Below, piece after piece: positions 44,975 through 53,532 of a stretch of DNA of 64,000 nucleotides. Position 1 is the stretch's first letter, and every line of letters starts with the position of its first letter. The DNA is from Flagellimonas beolgyonensis (GTDB lineage Bacteria; Bacteroidota; Bacteroidia; Flavobacteriales; Flavobacteriaceae). The stretch is from contig NZ_RZMY01000015.1 in the NCBI RefSeq assembly GCF_003992615.1, positions 62,001 through 126,000 on the forward strand, written 5' to 3'. The translations under genes were made by a program, and so were the position numbers. A model generated the notes under the pieces. It searched no databases. It saw only the letters and a program-made list of their open reading frames with translations, and was not told the DNA's origin.

Positions 44975-45957
44975 AACCTGGGTTTATAATTTTTTACCAC
45001 CTCTGCAATTTGTTTGATGTGTTCCGGGGTGGTACCGCAGCATCCGCCCACAATGTTCACCAAACCTTTTTCCGCATATTCCTTGATTTGGGCCGCCATT
45101 TGTTCCGGGGTTTCATCATATTCCCCAAAAGCATTGGGCAAACCGGCATTGGGATGTGCAGAGGTTGCGAATTCCGTTTTGGCCGAAATCACCTCTAAAT
45201 GGGGCACCAATTGTTTGGCTCCAAGAGCACAATTGAACCCGACCGATAGAATGGGGATATGGGATATGGAAATTAAAAAGGCTTCAGCTGTCTGCCCCGA
45301 TAAGGTCCTGCCGGAAGCATCGGTTATGGTTCCACTGACCATTACGGGCACTTCAATGTTGCGTTCGTCCTTTACTTCTTCAATAGCAAAAAGGGCCGCT
45401 TTGGCATTCAACGTATCAAAAATTGTTTCGACCAACAATAGGTCTGCGCCACCATCCAACAACGCTTCGACTTGCTGTTTGTAAGCTTTTCGGAGTTCAT
45501 CGAACGATACGGCTCGATAACCAGGATCGTTCACATCGGGCGACATACTCGCCGTTTTGTTGGTGGGGCCCATACTGCCTGCCACAAAACGTGGTTTACT
45601 GGGATCTTTTTCGGTATACTCTTGGGCAACTTGTTTGGCTATTCTTGCTGATTCATAGTTCAACTCGTATACCAATGCTTCCATACCATAATCAGCCATG
45701 GCAATGGTTGTCCCTGAAAAGGTATTGGTCTCAATGATATCGGCACCGGCATCCAAATAGGCTCTGTGGACATCGGCAATGGCCTTCGGCTGGGTCAACG
45801 ACAACAGGTCGTTGTTTCCTTTTAGGTCACTTGGCCAATCCTTGAACCGTTCGCCCCTAAAATCTTCCTCCTCGAATTTATAGCGCTGCAGCATGGTACC
45901 CATGGCACCATCAAGCACCAAAATTCGTTCGTTCAGAATGTCTTCAATCTTTTGCAT
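44956..45957 (-). CDS. metH: Homocysteine S-methyltransferase part of methionine synthase (MetH1)
   Basis: 333-residue homocysteine-binding (HMT) barrel: opening [16 protein letters not shown], zinc ligands in [11 protein letters not shown] (Cys about 241) and [10 protein letters not shown] (about 304-313). It supplies the homocysteine site that works with MetH2. Separate HMT and B12 subunits are normal in Bacteroidota. It starts with a good Shine-Dalgarno-like AAGGAG, unusual in this phylum, behind a SAM-I riboswitch. Confidence 0.93.
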   Translation of the reverse strand: MQKIEDILNERILVLDGAMGTMLQRYKFEEEDFRGERFKDWPSDLKGNNDLLSLTQPKAIADVHRAYLDAGADIIETNTFSGTTIAMADYGMEALVYELNYESARIAKQVAQEYTEKDPSKPRFVAGSMGPTNKTASMSPDVNDPGYRAVSFDELRKAYKQQVEALLDGGADLLLVETIFDTLNAKAALFAIEEVKDERNIEVPVMVSGTITDASGRTLSGQTAEAFLISISHIPILSVGFNCALGAKQLVPHLEVISAKTEFATSAHPNAGLPNAFGEYDETPEQMAAQIKEYAEKGLVNIVGGCCGTTPEHIKQIAEVVKNYKPRLLSVNR

Positions 45958-46031
45958 AACATAATCTCCTTTCTAAAAAGGCTATAATGGGATCAAGAAA
46001 AGCAAAGGAAATACTGCGAAGTATTCGATTC

Positions 46032-46170
46032 GTTATCCTTCCCCATTTGGCAGGACTTGCTCCTGACCTTCCCGAGAATAGTTCAGGATAAGGGTAGAAT
46101 GTAGCACCTTCTCGAAGACGAGGGTTGCTAAGGCTTCGCAGGGTCCAATCCCTCCACCTTTCTTGATAAC
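46032..46170 (-). ncRNA. SAM-I (S-box) riboswitch of metH1
   Basis: Read on the minus strand: GTTATCAAGAAAGGTGGAGG opening P1 and P2, GGACCC...GAAGCC, GCAACC, AAGGTGCTA, a CAGGA/TCCTG P4 hairpin, and GGATAAC closing P1. The order and all conserved SAM-I core elements are present. It lies 75 bases upstream of metH1. High SAM should shut the gene. A CCTTT/AAAGG hairpin (45968-45981) could hide the AAGGAG ribosome-binding site, suggesting translational control. Confidence 0.93.
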
Positions 46171-46260
46171 ACTTTCAACTTATTAATGAACTGGACTGCA
46201 AAGAAACGGCTCTCCCTACTGAAAAGCAAAAAATGGACCTTGATTTTTACATTTCAAACA

Positions 46261-46293
46261 ATAAAAAAACGGATTGAAAAATCAACCCGTTTT
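46261..46293 (-). terminator. Terminator after SDR gene
   Basis: AAACGGGTTGA / TCAATCCGTTT stem on the minus strand followed by a T-run, 20 bases after the stop. Confidence 0.8.
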
Positions 46294-46313
46294 ATAACAC
46301 TCATTGTTAGATT

Positions 46314-47075
46314 TTAAATCATCATACCGCCGGAAGCTTCAATGCGTTGGGCGTTGATCCATCGGGCATCCTCGGTACAGAGAAAAGCCACTATGCCACC
46401 AATGTCTTCCGGCACACCTACACGCCCCAAGGCCGTAAATTTGGAAACAATGTCCCTTTTCACCTCATTGGTTTTGTTCTCACCCCCTCCAAAATCGGTT
46501 GCAATGGCCCCCGGTGCCACTACATTGGCCGTTATTTTTCGCGGTGCCAATTCTTTGGCCAAATACCGTGTAAACACCTCCACTCCCCCCTTCATGGAAG
46601 CGTATGCCGACGAATTGGGAATCGTAAATCGGGCCAATCCGGATGAGATATTGATTATTCTTCCACCATCGTTCAAATAAGGCAATGCTTTTTGGGTGAG
46701 AAAATAAACACCTTTCAAATGCACGTTCATCATCTCATCAAACTGCTCTTCCGTAGTGGACACAAAAGGTTCATAAACTCCCGTACCTGCATTATTGATC
46801 AGAAAATCGAAGGTGGAGGTTGCAAAGGTTTTTTTTAATCCATCCGCCAATTGATCATAAAACCTATCAAACGATTTAACATTGGAGGTGTCCAATTGCA
46901 GGGCCAACCCTTTCTGGCCCATTTTTACAACTTCGGAGACTACTTCATGGGCACTGCTTTTATTTGAATGGTAGGTCAACACCACGTCGAAACCTTTTTT
47001 TGCCAAGTTGACAACCATATTTCTTCCCAGTCCGCGACTTCCTCCGGTCACTAGTGCAATTTTGTTTTCTTTCAT
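46314..47075 (-). CDS. SDR-family NAD(P)-dependent oxidoreductase
   Basis: 253-residue short-chain dehydrogenase: cofactor loop TGGSRGLG (residues 10-17), NNAGTG, and the catalytic Ser and YxxxK in SSAYASMKGG (about 158). C-terminal NAxRIEASGG fits classical SDRs. The substrate is not evident. It is next to the AraC-type regulator, whose stop lies 83 bases upstream, with an inverted repeat in the gap. Confidence 0.88.
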   Translation of the reverse strand: MKENKIALVTGGSRGLGRNMVVNLAKKGFDVVLTYHSNKSSAHEVVSEVVKMGQKGLALQLDTSNVKSFDRFYDQLADGLKKTFATSTFDFLINNAGTGVYEPFVSTTEEQFDEMMNVHLKGVYFLTQKALPYLNDGGRIINISSGLARFTIPNSSAYASMKGGVEVFTRYLAKELAPRKITANVVAPGAIATDFGGGENKTNEVKRDIVSKFTALGRVGVPEDIGGIVAFLCTEDARWINAQRIEASGGMMI

Positions 47076-47095
47076 TTTAAATTGATTTTATTTTT

Positions 47096-47135
47096 CATGC
47101 AAATGTTGGGCTATATCCTTGAATGGATTTGCATG
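47096..47135. promoter_or_regulatory. Inverted repeat CATGCAAAT-N22-ATTTGCATG upstream of SDR gene
   Basis: A perfect 9-base inverted repeat (47096-47104 and 47127-47135) with centres 31 bases (about three helical turns) apart, between the SDR start and the AraC-type regulator's stop. Candidate regulator binding site; the binder is unknown. Confidence 0.5.
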
Positions 47136-47158
47136 CTTCAATCCATTTCTTGCAAAAA

Positions 47159-48076
47159 TCAAATTTCGATGCCCTTCCGAAATTTCAGAGGAGAAGTATT
47201 GGACAATTTTTTGAAGAAGTTGGAAAAATGGGCGGGATCTTCAAAACCAAGTCCAAAAGAGATCTCCGAAATGGTCCAATCCGTTCTTTTGAGCATTACC
47301 TTCGCCTCCTCAAAAATGCGCGCATGTATGATTGCCGTGGTAGTGAGTCCGGTGGTTTCCTTTAATACTTTATTGAGATGGTTTGCATGCACCGCCAAAC
47401 GTTCGGCAAAATCGTTGGCCGTTCTAAGCGCCAATTGTTGTGAAGGCGTATTTATGGGAAATTGACGTTCCAACAATTCAACAAACAAATCGGTTATACG
47501 GGTGGAAGCATTTCTGTTGATTTCCATGGGCTGAACAGGATGTAGTTTTTGGCCCAGGTGCAACAGTTCCAACACATATGCCCTAATCAAATCAAATTTG
47601 TACACATAATCTGATGACAGTTCCCTTTCAATTTTTTTAAACAGGTGTTCCACTTCGGTAAACTCACCAGTATTGATGGTGAATATGGGCAGCCCACCAG
47701 GTTGGAACAGAGGCAGACTATCCAAGACCATCCCACTTTTATCCTTGGATAAAAAGTTTTCGGTGAAGACACAGAAGTAACCCGATTGATCCTCATCCTG
47801 GGGTACATAATGATAGGGAATGCGAGGTGATGCAAATAACAGGGCCCTATCTTCAATCTGAATTTCCTTGTCCGCATATTCGGCCTTGTTCCTTCCTTTG
47901 ATCAAACTGATCTTGTAATAGGATCGTCGATCGTACCGCATTTCCCCATTGTTCAATCGAGTTCGGTATTCGGCAATGTTGAACACATTGAAATGACCAA
48001 TGTCCTTTCCCAAGCCTTCGGGAAACGGAAGATTCAACTTTCCATAGAAATCCGTAAGGGTATATAAATCTTGCAT
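47159..48076 (-). CDS. AraC-family transcriptional regulator
   Basis: 305 residues from the ATG at 48076. N-terminal ligand-binding cupin-like part (about 1-190), then the AraC double helix-turn-helix domain (about 200-300; ERLAVHANHLNKVLKETTG, then ISEISFGLGFEDPAHFSNFFKK). Located upstream of the SDR gene in the same direction, it is likely its regulator. No inducer can be read from the sequence. Confidence 0.9.
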   Translation of the reverse strand: MQDLYTLTDFYGKLNLPFPEGLGKDIGHFNVFNIAEYRTRLNNGEMRYDRRSYYKISLIKGRNKAEYADKEIQIEDRALLFASPRIPYHYVPQDEDQSGYFCVFTENFLSKDKSGMVLDSLPLFQPGGLPIFTINTGEFTEVEHLFKKIERELSSDYVYKFDLIRAYVLELLHLGQKLHPVQPMEINRNASTRITDLFVELLERQFPINTPSQQLALRTANDFAERLAVHANHLNKVLKETTGLTTTAIIHARIFEEAKVMLKRTDWTISEISFGLGFEDPAHFSNFFKKLSNTSPLKFRKGIEI

Positions 48077-48087
48077 CTTGTAAAATT

Positions 48088-48095
48088 CAAATATA
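48088..48095 (-). promoter_or_regulatory. -7 box for AraC regulator
   Basis: TATATTTG on the minus strand 11 bases upstream of the ATG. Confidence 0.5.
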
Positions 48096-48103
48096 CTCCA
48101 AAA

Positions 48104-48139
48104 CAAAAAAACCTTCCAAAAACAGTTTTGGAAGGTTTT
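48104..48139 (-). terminator. Terminator after ferredoxin-NADP reductase gene
   Basis: AAAACCTTCC / GGAAGGTTTT stem on the minus strand followed by a long T-run, 19 bases after the reductase stop. Confidence 0.85.
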
Positions 48140-48157
48140 GAGATAGATATAATGATT

Positions 48158-49219
48158 TTAATTGATGCTCTGAACCACTTCTTTTTTGGCTTCTTTTTTG
48201 GAACCATCAAATCCTTCAACCCCTCCAACGGTGGTATACTTCATCACATACCGCTTATCTGGATTGATGATCTGATAGGCATATTGACACATCACGGCCG
48301 CCTCATGGAACCCGGACAAGATCAATTTCAATTTTCCGGGGTAGGTATTTACGTCGCCGATGGCGAACACTCCGGGAACATTGGTTTGGTAGTCCATGGC
48401 ATTGTTCACCTTAATGGCATTTTTCTCGATTTCCAGTCCCCATTTGCCAATCGGCCCTAGTTTGGGTGATAGGCCGAACAAGGGTATAAAGTAATCGGTT
48501 TCCAAATAGGTTTGTTCCTTGGACTCGTCATTGTATTTGATGACCACGGCCTGCAAATCGTCCTTGCCATGAATTTCGCTTACTTCAGCTTCGGTAAACA
48601 GTTGGATCTTGCCCAACTTGGCCAATTCCCTCGCTTTTTCAACTGAATCCAAAGCACCTCGGAACTCGTTTCTACGGTGGACCAAAGAAACTTCGGATGC
48701 CACATCGGCCAAGAATATGGACCAATCCAAAGCGGAGTCGCCCCCTCCGGAAATCACCACTTTTTTATCGCGGAACTCTTCGGGATCTTTGATCATATAT
48801 TCCACGCCTTTACTTTCGAACAGGTCCAAATTGGCAATCAATGGCTTTCTGGGTTCAAAAGAGCCCAAACCTCCAGCGATGACCACGACGGGTGCCTGAT
48901 GTTGTGTTCCTTTGTTACTTGTGACGATAAAAGAACCATCTTCTTGCTTTTCCAGGGTTTCGGCTCTTTCGCCTAAGGTAAACCCAGGTTCAAATGGTTT
49001 GATTTGCTCCATCAAACGTTCCACCAAATCCCCGGCCAATATTTCTGGGTAGGCCGGAATATCATAAATCGGTTTTTTGGGATAGATTTCCGCACACTGA
49101 CCTCCTGGCTGTGGCAAGGCATCTATTAAATGGCATTTGAGTTTCAACAAACCTGCTTCAAAAACGGTAAAGAGTCCTGTGGGCCCCGCACCAATAATGA
49201 TGATATCTGTTTTGATCAT
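48158..49219 (-). CDS. Ferredoxin-NADP reductase, thioredoxin-reductase-like type
   Basis: 353-residue FAD/NAD(P) oxidoreductase: FAD loop IIGAGPTGLF (residues 7-16), PGGQC, NADP loop VVISGGGDSALDW, and the C-terminal GVFAIGDVNTYPGK. The thioredoxin-reductase active CxxC is absent, so it fits the YumC-type ferredoxin(flavodoxin)-NADP reductase. In the sulfur cluster it may supply electrons to the sulfite reductase. It lies 46 bases behind cobA. Confidence 0.87.
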   Translation of the reverse strand: MIKTDIIIIGAGPTGLFTVFEAGLLKLKCHLIDALPQPGGQCAEIYPKKPIYDIPAYPEILAGDLVERLMEQIKPFEPGFTLGERAETLEKQEDGSFIVTSNKGTQHQAPVVVIAGGLGSFEPRKPLIANLDLFESKGVEYMIKDPEEFRDKKVVISGGGDSALDWSIFLADVASEVSLVHRRNEFRGALDSVEKARELAKLGKIQLFTEAEVSEIHGKDDLQAVVIKYNDESKEQTYLETDYFIPLFGLSPKLGPIGKWGLEIEKNAIKVNNAMDYQTNVPGVFAIGDVNTYPGKLKLILSGFHEAAVMCQYAYQIINPDKRYVMKYTTVGGVEGFDGSKKEAKKEVVQSIN

Positions 49220-49265
49220 AATTTTCCTTTTAATTCCTCTCGGCTATCCATGGCCGATGACTTGA

Positions 49266-50042
49266 TTACACTTTTACTAGCAATTCTTTTCCCTTGTTCC
49301 GGTATTCCTTTTGAATATCCTGTATTTTTTGGCGATGGTTGACTACCTCACCGATGATAATTATGGCAGGATTGGCCAACTGCTGCTCCTTTGCCTTGTT
49401 CTCAATGGAAGCAACAGTGCCAATTCCTATTTTTTCGTTTTCGGTGGTTCCATTTTGAATGATGGCCACCGGAATGTTTTCCTTTCCTTCGTTCTTGAAG
49501 AGTTGCATGATTTCTCCCAATTTGGACATGCCCATTAAAATGATGACCGTTGCGCTTGACTTTGCAGCTAAGGCCACATCATTGGACAGTTTGTGTTCTT
49601 TGGTGGTTCCGGTGATTACCCAGAAACTTTCTGCGGCACCTCTTTTGGTAACTGGAATATGTTGTGATGCTGGGACTGATACCGAAGATGAGATGCCAGG
49701 CACTACAGCCACTTCCACTCCAAAAGCAGCAGCATGTTCCATTTCCTCGGCACCACGGCCAAAGACAAACGGGTCCCCCCCTTTTAGGCGAACCACATGC
49801 TTCCCTTGTTGTGCACGTTCCACGATCAGATCATTGATTTGTTCTTGTTGGTAGGCATAACACCCTTTGCGTTTGCCCACGAAAATCTTTTCGGCTTTTG
49901 GTGCATACGCCAACAACTCCTTGGACACCAAAGCATCATACAGCACCACATCTGCACTTTGTAAGGCTTTGACTCCTTTTAATGTGATCAAATCCACATC
50001 CCCGGGTCCTGCCCCTACCACTGTCAACTTTCCGCTACGCAT
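49266..50042 (-). CDS. cobA: Uroporphyrinogen-III C-methyltransferase
   Basis: SUMT makes precorrin-2, the first step to siroheme needed by sulfite reductase. 258 residues from the ATG at 50042: GAGPGDVDLIT near the start, then RLKGGDPFVFGRGAEE, and VPGISSSVSVPA. A longer in-frame reading (to 50135) overlaps the reductase and was rejected. Only the methyltransferase is present; the dehydrogenase/ferrochelatase is not in this window. Overlaps sulfite reductase by eight bases. Confidence 0.93.
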   Translation of the reverse strand: MRSGKLTVVGAGPGDVDLITLKGVKALQSADVVLYDALVSKELLAYAPKAEKIFVGKRKGCYAYQQEQINDLIVERAQQGKHVVRLKGGDPFVFGRGAEEMEHAAAFGVEVAVVPGISSSVSVPASQHIPVTKRGAAESFWVITGTTKEHKLSNDVALAAKSSATVIILMGMSKLGEIMQLFKNEGKENIPVAIIQNGTTENEKIGIGTVASIENKAKEQQLANPAIIIIGEVVNHRQKIQDIQKEYRNKGKELLVKV

Positions 50043-52125
50043 GTTGCAATTCCAATTTTCTGTATGCCTCCAACCGTTCCAACACGGTTTTGGCATCTTC
50101 CAAATAACTCTTGGCAAATGCTTCAGAAGGTTCATTTTGGTTCAATTGCAATGCCAATTGTTCAAATCCTCCTTCGAAAGCAATCTTTTCTGTCGCCACA
50201 TACAATGCATCAAAATCCTTGATGATGCTCGCATGGGTATTGGTCTTCACTTTTTCTGCCGTGAGCAGGGCCTTGGCCGAGTTCACGATGGACTGGTAGG
50301 AATAATAGATACTTGCAGCCCATTTTTCTTCCTTGATGGCTTCTTCAGCGCTTTCCAGCTTCTCTTGGCTTTCAAAGAAAAGGGTGGCCACCAAATCCAC
50401 AATGGCACCGGCACATTCCCCAATTCCTATTTCTTGTTTGTATTTCTCCTCATTTCCCCAATCGATAAAGTCTTCCGTGGTAAGGTTTTCCACATCGGTC
50501 AAGGGTTTCAGCAACTCATAGAAGTACAATTCTCCTTTTTCCGCATAATAATCAGTATAGGAGGTACCGTTTCCATTGGCTTCAAAATCATCCAAGATCA
50601 AACGAAGGGCCTGTGGACCTCTTTTACTTGGAATCTTTGCAACCTTGTCGGCAAACTTTCCTTGTCCATTACCCAGATTGCCACCGCCCAACAAAACTTG
50701 AAGTGCAGGTGCCACCAATTTATCCTTGGTTCGGATGGACATGCCCTGAAATCCAATATGGGCCATGGTATGTTGTCCACACGCATTCATACAGCCACTT
50801 ATTTTAATGACTACATCGGGATTACTGATGTATTGTGGGTATTCTGCCTTGATAACACGTTCCAATTCGTCCGCTATTCCTGTACTGCTGGCAATGCCCA
50901 AGTTACAGGTATCGGTTCCCGGGCAAGCAGTAATGTCCAGTGCTTTGTTGTACCCTGCGTCCGCAAATCCGAGTTTTTTCAATTCCTGGTAGAAAAAGGG
51001 CACCAGTTCGGTTTTCACAAAAGGGATCAAGATGTTTTGTCGCAACGTCAAACGAAGTTCGCCAGCAGCGTAGTCTTGGACCAATTTGGCCAATTCCCTT
51101 GCTTTATCGGTATAGAAATCCCCCAGAAGCACCTTAATTCCAATGGCCACATATCCATCTTGTTTTTGGGGCACCAAGTTGGTCGATTTCCATTGTTCAA
51201 AAGCTTGTTCATCTTCAACTTGAACGTCCGGAACTTCCACTTGGGCCACTTTAATGGCCGGATAGTTCCAAAATTCTATGGGATAGGATTGATGGGGCAC
51301 TGCCAATTGTTCTTCCTCCAACAAGGCCTTAAATCCATCCAAGCCAATATCCTTCAATAAAAATTTCATACGGGCTTTGGCCCTACTTTTTCGTTCTCCA
51401 TACCGGTCGAATACACGAACCACCTGTTCCATAAGGGGAATTATTTGGTCTGTAGGCAAAAAGTCATACAAAGCATCGGCATGTCGTGGTTGTGAACCCA
51501 ATCCGCCTCCCAGCATCACTTTAAAACCCCTTACCCCGTTTTGCAATTTGGCGATAAAGCCGAGATCGTGCATGTAGGACAATCCGGTATCGGCATCACT
51601 TGAGGAAAAAGAAACCTTGAATTTCCGACCCATTTCCTGACCGATGGGATTCCGTAAAAAATATTCAAAAACGGCCTGGGCATACGGCGATACATCAAAG
51701 GGTTCATCCACATCGATGCCTGCTGTTTCACTCGCGGTAACATTACGGACCGTGTTGCCACAGGCTTCCCGTAGCGTTACCTCATCGCGTTCCAGCTCGG
51801 CCCACAATTCTGGGGTGCGTTCCAGGTCCACGTAATGGATCTGGATATCCTGACGGGTGGTGATGTGCAAACGTCCTCGGGAATATTCATCCGAAACATC
51901 GGCAATGCGCAACAATTGCTTGGATGTCACTTTTCCGTAGGGCAGTTTGATACGAATCATCTGAACGCCTGGCTGACGCTGTCCATAAACCCCGCGTGCC
52001 AATCGAAGGCTACGGAATTTCTCCTCGTCGATATTTCCTTCCTTGAACTGGCGGATTTTTTTCTCCAATTCAATGATATCCTTTTCTACAATCGGATTTT
52101 CTATCTCTGTTCTAAAACTTTGCAT
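50035..52125 (-). CDS. Assimilatory sulfite reductase (hemoprotein) with C-terminal HEPN-like domain
   Basis: Six-electron reduction of sulfite to sulfide at a siroheme/[4Fe-4S] centre. The 696-residue protein has duplicated NirSir ferredoxin-like and core domains (to about 540), and the cluster cysteines in TACPGTDTCNLG and GCMNACGQH. After residue about 545 an additional helical domain follows (ECAGAIVDLVATLFF, then NTHASIIKDFDALY), of HEPN-like character and not needed for the enzyme. Nitrite as substrate is possible, but the cys cluster favours sulfite. Candidate operator CCTA-N9-TAGG is 12 bases upstream. Confidence 0.92.
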   Translation of the reverse strand: MQSFRTEIENPIVEKDIIELEKKIRQFKEGNIDEEKFRSLRLARGVYGQRQPGVQMIRIKLPYGKVTSKQLLRIADVSDEYSRGRLHITTRQDIQIHYVDLERTPELWAELERDEVTLREACGNTVRNVTASETAGIDVDEPFDVSPYAQAVFEYFLRNPIGQEMGRKFKVSFSSSDADTGLSYMHDLGFIAKLQNGVRGFKVMLGGGLGSQPRHADALYDFLPTDQIIPLMEQVVRVFDRYGERKSRAKARMKFLLKDIGLDGFKALLEEEQLAVPHQSYPIEFWNYPAIKVAQVEVPDVQVEDEQAFEQWKSTNLVPQKQDGYVAIGIKVLLGDFYTDKARELAKLVQDYAAGELRLTLRQNILIPFVKTELVPFFYQELKKLGFADAGYNKALDITACPGTDTCNLGIASSTGIADELERVIKAEYPQYISNPDVVIKISGCMNACGQHTMAHIGFQGMSIRTKDKLVAPALQVLLGGGNLGNGQGKFADKVAKIPSKRGPQALRLILDDFEANGNGTSYTDYYAEKGELYFYELLKPLTDVENLTTEDFIDWGNEEKYKQEIGIGECAGAIVDLVATLFFESQEKLESAEEAIKEEKWAASIYYSYQSIVNSAKALLTAEKVKTNTHASIIKDFDALYVATEKIAFEGGFEQLALQLNQNEPSEAFAKSYLEDAKTVLERLEAYRKLELQHA

Positions 52126-52136
52126 ATCCTAGTTAT

Positions 52137-52153
52137 CCTATTATTTTTATAGG
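52137..52153. promoter_or_regulatory. Candidate cys operator A (CCTA-N9-TAGG)
   Basis: CCTATTATTTTTATAGG: perfect CCTAT/ATAGG palindrome upstream of the sulfite reductase ATG. A further half-site (ATCCTAG) lies beside it at 52126-52132. It matches copies near 55.5 kb in size and central T-tract. Confidence 0.6.
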
Positions 52154-52203
52154 TTTATAACAAAAACCTTTCCCTACCCCTGAAAATATAACACGGGTTG
52201 ATT

Positions 52204-53451
52204 TTACTCTATGAACCCAACACCTGCTGTGTTGTTGGTTCTACTGTCGATAATGATAAAGGAACCGTTGGTTCTATGTTCTTTGAACCTATCGTAAAAA
52301 ATGGGCTTGTTCAATCGCAATTGCACTCGGGCAATATCGTTCATCTGCAATGAAACCACATTTTCTTCTATCCCGGAATAATCGGGATGAATCTTGTGTT
52401 GAATGGCATCCACTTTGGCCAAAACTTTGTTCACCCCGTGTTGTACCACATATTTTCCGCCGGTCACCAAATTATTGGAATCCATCCAGGAAACCGTTGC
52501 GGTCAATTGTTTGTCGATGGTGGGCAAATCTCCCACTTTGACCAACATATCACCACGACTCACGTTGACCTCATCCTCTAAGGTGATGGTAACGGATGAA
52601 CGTCGAGGTGCAGTTTGATACTCTTGGTCGTAAAAATAAATGGCCTTGATCTTGGAACGGGTCATGGAGGGCAGAACAACCACTTCATCACCCACACTTA
52701 GTTCACCACCATATACTTTACCGGCAAACCCACGGAAATCATGGAACTCGTCCGTTTTTGGCCGTATCACATATTGTACGGGAAAACGCGGGGTACCTGT
52801 ATTGTAGATATCCTGAAGATCCAATTCTTCCAAATGTTCCAACAAGGTTGGACCTTGGTACCACGCAGTGTTAACGGATTGATGTACCACATTGTCACCT
52901 TTAAGGGCACTTACCGGTATAAATGTGATTTTTTGATCTTGATAGTCCCGTTTGCCCATCAACTCCTCAAAGTCCGATTTTATTGAATTGAAAACATCTT
53001 CTGAGAAATCCACCAGATCCATCTTATTGATGGCCACAATCACATCCTTAATGCGCAACAGGTTGTTGATAAAAAAATGCCTATTGGTTTGTTCGATCAC
53101 CCCTTTTCGGGCATCGATCAAGATAATGGCCGCTTGTGATGTAGAGGCTCCGGTAACCATGTTCCGGGTATATTCCACATGGCCAGGGGTATCGGCAATA
53201 ATGTAGCTCTTGGATGCGGTTGAAAAGTAGATATGGGCCACATCAATTGTAATACCCTGCTCCCTTTCGGCCACCAAGCCATCGGTTGCCAATGAAAAAT
53301 CGAGGTAATCGTACCCTTTTTGTTTACTGGTTCGCTCTATGGCTTCCAATTTATCGTCGGTCAATGATTTAGTATCGTACAACAATCTTCCGATCAAGGT
53401 ACTTTTTCCATCATCCACACTGCCTGCTGTTGCTATTTTTAAAACTTCCAT
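52204..53451 (-). CDS. cysN: Sulfate adenylyltransferase large subunit (GTPase)
   Basis: GTP-driven partner of CysD in ATP sulfurylase. 415 residues from the ATG at 53451. EF-Tu-like GTPase: G1 GSVDDGKST (residues 9-17), G3 DTPGHVEY, G4 NKMDL, then beta-barrel domains II and III. No APS kinase (CysC) fusion is present at the C-terminus. It is 81 bases behind cysD. Confidence 0.95.
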   Translation of the reverse strand: MEVLKIATAGSVDDGKSTLIGRLLYDTKSLTDDKLEAIERTSKQKGYDYLDFSLATDGLVAEREQGITIDVAHIYFSTASKSYIIADTPGHVEYTRNMVTGASTSQAAIILIDARKGVIEQTNRHFFINNLLRIKDVIVAINKMDLVDFSEDVFNSIKSDFEELMGKRDYQDQKITFIPVSALKGDNVVHQSVNTAWYQGPTLLEHLEELDLQDIYNTGTPRFPVQYVIRPKTDEFHDFRGFAGKVYGGELSVGDEVVVLPSMTRSKIKAIYFYDQEYQTAPRRSSVTITLEDEVNVSRGDMLVKVGDLPTIDKQLTATVSWMDSNNLVTGGKYVVQHGVNKVLAKVDAIQHKIHPDYSGIEENVVSLQMNDIARVQLRLNKPIFYDRFKEHRTNGSFIIIDSRTNNTAGVGFIE

Positions 53452-53532
53452 ATTTAGTTTTTGGTTAAGGGTTGTTCGTTGTTGGTCATCCAAATGATTC
53501 TGATGAACCAGCAACTATAAACCATCAACTTT

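Noticed and set aside
44584..45957. metH as a broken gene
   Set aside because: Both halves are intact, with full domains and proper starts and stops. Separate homocysteine and cobalamin subunits are normal in Bacteroidota.
48158..49219. Thioredoxin reductase
   Set aside because: The catalytic CxxC is absent from the NADPH domain, so the ferredoxin-NADP reductase type fits better.
49867..51360. Open frame of 497 codons on the plus strand opposite sulfite reductase and cobA
   Set aside because: It is antisense to two well-supported genes, has no recognisable domain and an unlikely amino-acid composition rich in Phe, Gln and His. A shadow frame.
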